Positions 59,140-64,000 of a DNA stretch of 64,000 nucleotides are shown here, piece by piece. The notes under the pieces were generated by a model, which saw only the letters and a list, made by a program, of their open reading frames with translations, did not search any database and was not told where the DNA came from. Origin of the DNA: Cryptomeria japonica (Eukaryota > Streptophyta > Pinopsida > Cupressales > Cupressaceae). Position 1 is the stretch's first letter. Each line of letters opens with the position of its first letter. Location: positions 606,425,677 to 606,489,676 of the forward strand of contig NC_081405.1 in the NCBI RefSeq assembly GCF_030272615.1, read 5' to 3'. A program made the position numbers and the translations under genes.

Positions 59140-62100
59140 ATGAAAATGACAACAAAGGGAAGGTTAGAGTGTGCCAACAAGGGTGTTGTTGAGCCTACCA
59201 ACAAGGGTGTTACTAAGACTAGCAACAAGGGTGTTGTTGAGTGTGCACTATGGGTCACATTGAGAAAAGAGAAAAAGTAAGTGAAACTAGAGATGAAGAC
59301 ATCTTGGAAAACCTAAGTTCATAATTTGACATGATGCAAGGATTGGTAAGTGGTATACAATCAACCTTTGAAGGGTCTGACAAAAGGAGATTGTTGTTAG
59401 AAGCAAGTAGTAGCAGCATGGCTCCTACCCTACCACAACTCTTGATGAAAGATTTTACCAACATCACAATCAAATTAGATGAGAGGTTCAAGGAGTTCCT
59501 ATTAACTCCAAAATAACCGCACTACTAGCTAATGAATATTTGGAAAGATTAGTTAATTTAAGCATAAGGAGATTAAGAGAAGAAGGAAAGGAAGAATAAT
59601 ATAACCAAGGTTTAAATAAAAAGGTGCATCCAAAAAATATGTCATTTACAAATCAAGGATCAAAAAGGAGTCTTGAAATGACACATCCTTTGGACCAAGA
59701 CCCAACAATTGCCACATATAATAGTAGGACAATTCAAATAGAAAAGACACCATAGCGAGAAGAGAAGAGAAAATAAGAGAAGTAGCACACAAAAGCATCT
59801 AAAGAACAATAAATCTTGTGGATTCAAATACTAGGAGAAGAGTATTTTGAAATACAATTAGAAATAGATAAGGGTGGAGAAAATAAGCCCCAAAATAATA
59901 GCAAAAAAGAGAAGAAACCAACCAACTAGATATTGGCAGCTAAACCAATAATTCCATATCAACAACAACTAAAATCTAGAGTAAATAATAGAATGGAAAC
60001 TGTAATCAAGATCCCTTTCTATTGAACTCACACCACTAATGCAATAGAACATTGCTTTAGTTTGGAATCGGTCTGGGAGAATATTGGTAAATTTGTAGAC
60101 AAGGAATGCTTGTTGGACTTTGTAGGAACCCTAATAAAAGAAGAATTAAAAATGGTACATGAAACCCTATCCTAAATATGCAACCACATGAAATGAATTC
60201 AAGTCACAATTATAACTAAATTTTGGGACATCGGTAGTTCCCACAAAGAGTGTGAAAAAAATTGGAAGCCTCACACAAGGCACTACATCAATCAAAGAAT
60301 ATGATAAGAAATTTAAATACGTTTACAAGAAATTGGAGGAACCTTTAACAGAAAAGCAAAATATGGTTTATTTATAAACTGAACTGCGACATAAAAGTCA
60401 AGTTAGATGGAAGGACCTTCCCGAATTATGGGGAGTTGATCACACTCGCCTACTGGATAGAGGCCCAACCCTGGAGGATCCTGAAGAAAGACCAAAATTT
60501 TAAAATCCTAGAAAATCTACAAGAACAAGTGAAGAAACTAGTTATCCAACAAGAAGTAGGGACATATTAGCCTCAACATATATAGTGCACTTATTGTAAT
60601 AGAAAAGGACATGTGTGGAGCAAATGTCTCAAGGATAGGGAAAAAAGACATTAGTTGTCACAAGAGTAGTCAAACCTAATTCTATGTATTATGTGTACTG
60701 TCAAGAGTGGGATATGCATCTCACTAAGAACTATCCAAGAAATAGACCTCCAAATGGGAATGGAAGAAACTCATGTTGTGCAAAACATAATTGTACTCAT
60801 GAAGAAAGGGATGAAATAGGCTACCAAATTCCTGTGAGAAGGACAATTGAATTGTCTATGGAATGCAAAACAATCAAGGGTACCAAGATGATGATAGAAT
60901 TCTAATTATAGAGGAGGTTGAGGAAGAGGCCAAGGAAATAGGAGGAATGATGCAACTTGATTCAACTGTGGAAAGATTGGCCACCATGCATTAGAGTGTT
61001 GGTCAGACACAAGCCTAAAATGCACATTTTGTGTATGAGAAGAACATACAAGGATTACCTTTAAAAAAGAAAAGAATGATTATACAAACCAAGACAACAA
61101 CCAACCTTCCCAAAGCAATGAACGAAAAAGGGGAGCCAAGGTGATCTAGATAGCACCACCACATGGAGTAAGAGGCTACCACAAAATGGATGTGTGGACT
61201 TTGAACACCTTATAGGATGACAAATACATAGAAGAGCTAGTAGTGGAAAAGAAGAAGAAAAGAATAGGAAATAAAAAAGCTAATGTGCTCACTAGATAGC
61301 GAACTAATGCTAGAAAAAATAAGTAGAAATACCTAGTAGAAGAAGGATTTGAGGACTAGTATAGTTTGAAAGAAGCTGGGGAAGATTATGAATTGGTGTT
61401 ATTCCAGCTGGATAAGAAGTGAGGTGATAAGATAATAGAAGAGGCTAGACAATATATGGAGCAGAAATTGCAAGACAAAGTAAAATGTTTTATTAAACAA
61501 GATGATTAGATATCAAAGTATCTAGTTGTCATGGCTAGGCAGAAGACATGGTAGTTAAGTTAAAACAATTAGACAAATATTGGAACAAACAACCATAGGT
61601 GAATCAACTTTTAGAGGACTGGAACTTGAAAAATGGTCCCTTACTCATAAATGTCCAATTAAATGGTCATAAGGTTAAGTATGTAATGGTTGATCTCGAT
61701 ACAGGCCTTAATATTATATACTCTAAAATATGGGAAAAACTATGAAGACTGAAACTAGTGAAAAAAATCATGAATATCTTTTTGGTTGACAGCTCTGGAA
61801 TGAATACTCTAGGCACGTAGAAAAATGTAGAGGTTAACAAAAGAGTAATTAAACAATCTATTGATTTTGAAGTAGTCTAAATGAAGGAACCTTTTAACAC
61901 ATTCCACGCTCTAGTTGGGCTTAGATGGTTTGTGAATGCAAACACTATTGTGGAGTATTGAAAATAGGAGATCTACTTTTCTAACAAAATCAAAATAGTC
62001 AAAATCCCCTTAGTGGATCCGAAGGATAAAACTTATGTTGAGGTCACAAAAGAATAGGTTGGAGAGAATGTTAAGAATCTTTATACTATCTCTAACCTTC

Positions 62101-62260
62101 CAAATGGACAGGAGGAGAAAAATTTAAACATTGAAGGAGAATTGAAGCTAAAGAGAGAAACCAATAGCATAGATAGCAATGAAGTATTAGAAGCATGGAT
62201 GCAATGTGAGCCTAAATTCACATCTAGGATATTCTATGAGTTTTGAAGAGCATTATTAAT
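59140..62260 (+). pseudogene. gag: Heavily decayed gypsy gag-protease, plus strand
   Basis: Broken across all frames, but ordered landmarks remain. A start near 59140 runs into the 24-bp tandem repeat at 59174-59245. KDFTNITIKLDERFKEFLL follows at 59450-59510. GSLTQGTTSIKEYDKKFKYV and YKKLEEPLTEKQN (about 60265-60360) are capsid-region motifs. An intact zinc knuckle CTYCNRKGHVWSKC lies at about 60592-60636. A second knuckle, FNCGKIGHHALEC (about 60958-61000), has its first Cys turned to TGA. A retropepsin follows at about 61650-61930, INVQLNGHKVKYVMVDLDTG, with Asp-Thr-Gly intact. RT and integrase are absent. It ends in an acidic region (about 62040-62245). Confidence 0.7.
59174..59245 (+). 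repeat. Three in-frame 24-bp tandem units
   Basis: Units 59174-59197, 59198-59221 and 59222-59245 share (C/G)CAACAAGGGTGTT. They encode NKGV-type repeats in the presumed N-terminus of gag. Confidence 0.8.
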
Positions 62261-62590
62261 TAAAACTAGACCAAACTCAAAGCATAGAAGAAACCAGAAG
62301 GTCGCAATCATATTAAAATGAAGAAGCACATGCAAACTAAGTACCAACACACCAGACCATGGCAATTTTTAGTGACTTGAAATAACTATGCTAAACTACA
62401 TGTATCTTGTAACAAAGGAGAGTATAGGATAATCAAAGGTAAAATTGATACTATTAAAACATCAAGATGACACAAAACACTAAAAAGGTTCAACATGGCA
62501 TTGGAGAAATAAATCAAAGGAATATGCAAAAATTAAATTTTTTTATATTATAACAATATTATACATTAAATGCTAAAGGAAAGTAGATAA
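62261..62590. other. Gap
   Basis: No gene or repeat recognised; A-rich. Confidence 0.4.
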
Positions 62591-63741
62591 CGAATGAATA
62601 ATAAGAGGGGGGTGAATTAGTATACCAAAAAATATTGTAATCAATCTTTTAAACAGTTTAGCAGATAACCGGTGAAACAGATTCACTAATAAACCGGTTA
62701 AGATAAGTGCAAACCAAATAGCAAACAAAGCATTCACCCACAAAAGCACAATCACCATAACACAAGATATTTGATGTGGAAACCCAAATGGGAAAAACCA
62801 AGGTGAGCAGAAACTCACAAGTAACCACCTATAGAATAGTAACCAAACCGGTTAAGGTCATACAATGTTCTTCACCAGAACAAATCCTGTTAGGAATCTA
62901 GATCTCTGTTAGGAGATAAGTCTTGTTAAAAACTACCTTGTTAAAGGATTTCAGATCCACAGTTGTGAACCACCTTGTTAGAGGATTTACAAAGTCTTTG
63001 TTGGGCCTACCCGATTAAGGGTTTCAGACTTGTCAAAGATATTAGTAATCAACAAGTGAATGATCTAGATGTTAGCACAGTATGCTTAATTAGATCCTTG
63101 ACAGCTCCTTGTTAATGCATTTCAGCATCACTTCAATCTTCAATATCTCCACACTCTATCTCTTCACATAGACCTAATCTTCTCTTCAATGATCACACAT
63201 AACCTTTTCTATTCTATATCTCACACATGCAAACCCTAGACATGATGTCCTTATAAAAGAATCTGATTTCATGTCAGTCCAATAGAATTAGACTACAAGT
63301 TCCTAGGTACAATGCATCTAGACACATTTGATAACACAGCACAAACACACCACCAAAGTGTCGGTGGATGATAACTCATCACACATTACAGTAATACCGG
63401 TTGGTAACTCATCACAAATATATACCGGTTAATACAATATACCGATTACCAGTTGTCAAAAATAAAGACTAGAAGATCTTAGTGTTCCGATCAAAAGTTA
63501 ACTACTTCTTGGGTCCTTTGTACTGCTTGAGATCCTCGAACTACTTGGGGTCTTCATACCGCTTGGGATCTTCAATCAATCTATGACTGGTAAACCATCT
63601 TTTGCAAAATACCAATACTCTAAAGACTAAACATTCAATAATACACAATACCGATTGGAACACTTACCGGTTGAGCATAACTCATATATCAAGAAAGTGT
63701 GTGTTCATCAATGAAAATCAAAACATCATCAAAATGCCAAC
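62591..63741 (-). mobile_element. 3' LTR of a minus-strand element of the same family as 46504-53692
   Basis: On the minus strand it begins TGTTGGCATTTTGATGATG at 63741 and ends near 62591 after TTCACCCCCCTCTTATTATT. It shares long blocks with 46504-47640 (ggacatcatgtctaggg, the accggt-type motifs). It contains four ~18-bp sub-repeats at 63501-63575. The internal region runs beyond the window, so no target duplication can be tested. Confidence 0.85.
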
Positions 63742-64000
63742 AATCTCCCCCTTTGGCATTGATGGCAACTCTTAGGAAAATTTTGACATCTAAGTGCTTT
63801 ACAAACAAAAAAAAATGCCATCATCAAAATTACTCCCCCTAAGCATATACACTACCCCTTTTGCAAAAATTACAAGTAAGTTCATAAACATTCACCAAAA
63901 TTTTAATGTACACTACTCCCCCTTTGCCAACAATGACAAAGTAACCTCTTTTTACTTATACAATGAAATAGAGTAGATGTTCATGACAATAAGGAATGAA
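63742..64000 (-). promoter_or_regulatory. 3' untranslated region with multiple polypurine tracts, element running off the window
   Basis: Minus-strand GCCAAAGGGGGAGAT at 63742-63756 adjoins the LTR. Further tracts lie near 63833 (TATGCTTAGGGGGAGTA) and 63921 (GCAAAGGGGGAGTAG), in the same order and wording as in the 46504 element. Confidence 0.75.

Noticed and set aside
58858-59491. Minus-strand hydrophobic ORFs
   Set aside because: Antisense of the gypsy gag region with its 24-bp repeat; no domain.

Overview
This window looks like intergenic DNA from a large, repeat-rich seed-plant genome. A conifer is my guess, from the long decayed LTR retrotransposons and the kinds of accessory ORF they carry; no host marker gene proves it. 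I found no convincing single-copy host gene, rRNA, tRNA or CRISPR array. Almost every recognisable segment is an LTR-retrotransposon part, and all coding regions carry stops or frameshifts, so every protein entry is a pseudogene call.

Layout. 1-1303: tail of a decayed acidic ORF. 1304-9082: two head-to-head copies of one repeat family ('family X') with a ~3 kb accessory ORF ending in a hydrophobic anchor; a third, truncated copy lies at 12233-13817. 9083-12232: a Ty3/gypsy piece with a tRNA-Arg-type primer-binding site, a gag and an integrase-tail-like end, with most of pol missing. 13818-15454: 3' end and LTR of a copia element. 15455-21770: several LTRs of one gypsy family ('LTR-B'), including a solo LTR with a copia-type solo LTR inside it. 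22387-28133: a minus-strand gypsy protease region interrupted by a 4.2 kb ORF-less insertion (23724-27928) that contains a GC-rich array of covarying hairpins.

28197-54428: a plus-strand gypsy (gag; protease; archaeal-type RNase H; RT; RNase H; integrase), then a 13-unit palindrome array, then a long accessory ORF, then an LTR. Two copia insertions with perfect 5-bp target duplications split it. A minus-strand autonomous copia (30088-37447, TSD ATAGA) sits in the protease active-site codons. A plus-strand non-autonomous element (46504-53692, TSD AACTA) sits in the LTR. The latter has LTRs, a primer-binding site, polypurine tracts and a zinc-knuckle gag, but a ~2.8 kb unknown ORF where pol should be. 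55050-58726: a copia-like LTR fragment, then a minus-strand gypsy gag with its LTR-B. 59140-62260: a decayed plus-strand gypsy gag-protease. 62591-64000: a minus-strand LTR of the same family as the 46504 element, running off the end.

The main points of interest are the gag-only element with a large unknown ORF, two unrelated arrays of palindromic repeats whose arms co-vary, accessory ORFs in different elements that seem to share a motif, and a stop-codon spectrum biased to TAG at glutamine positions. Insertion events are dated relative to each other by nesting and by reading frames that rejoin exactly once the inserts are removed.
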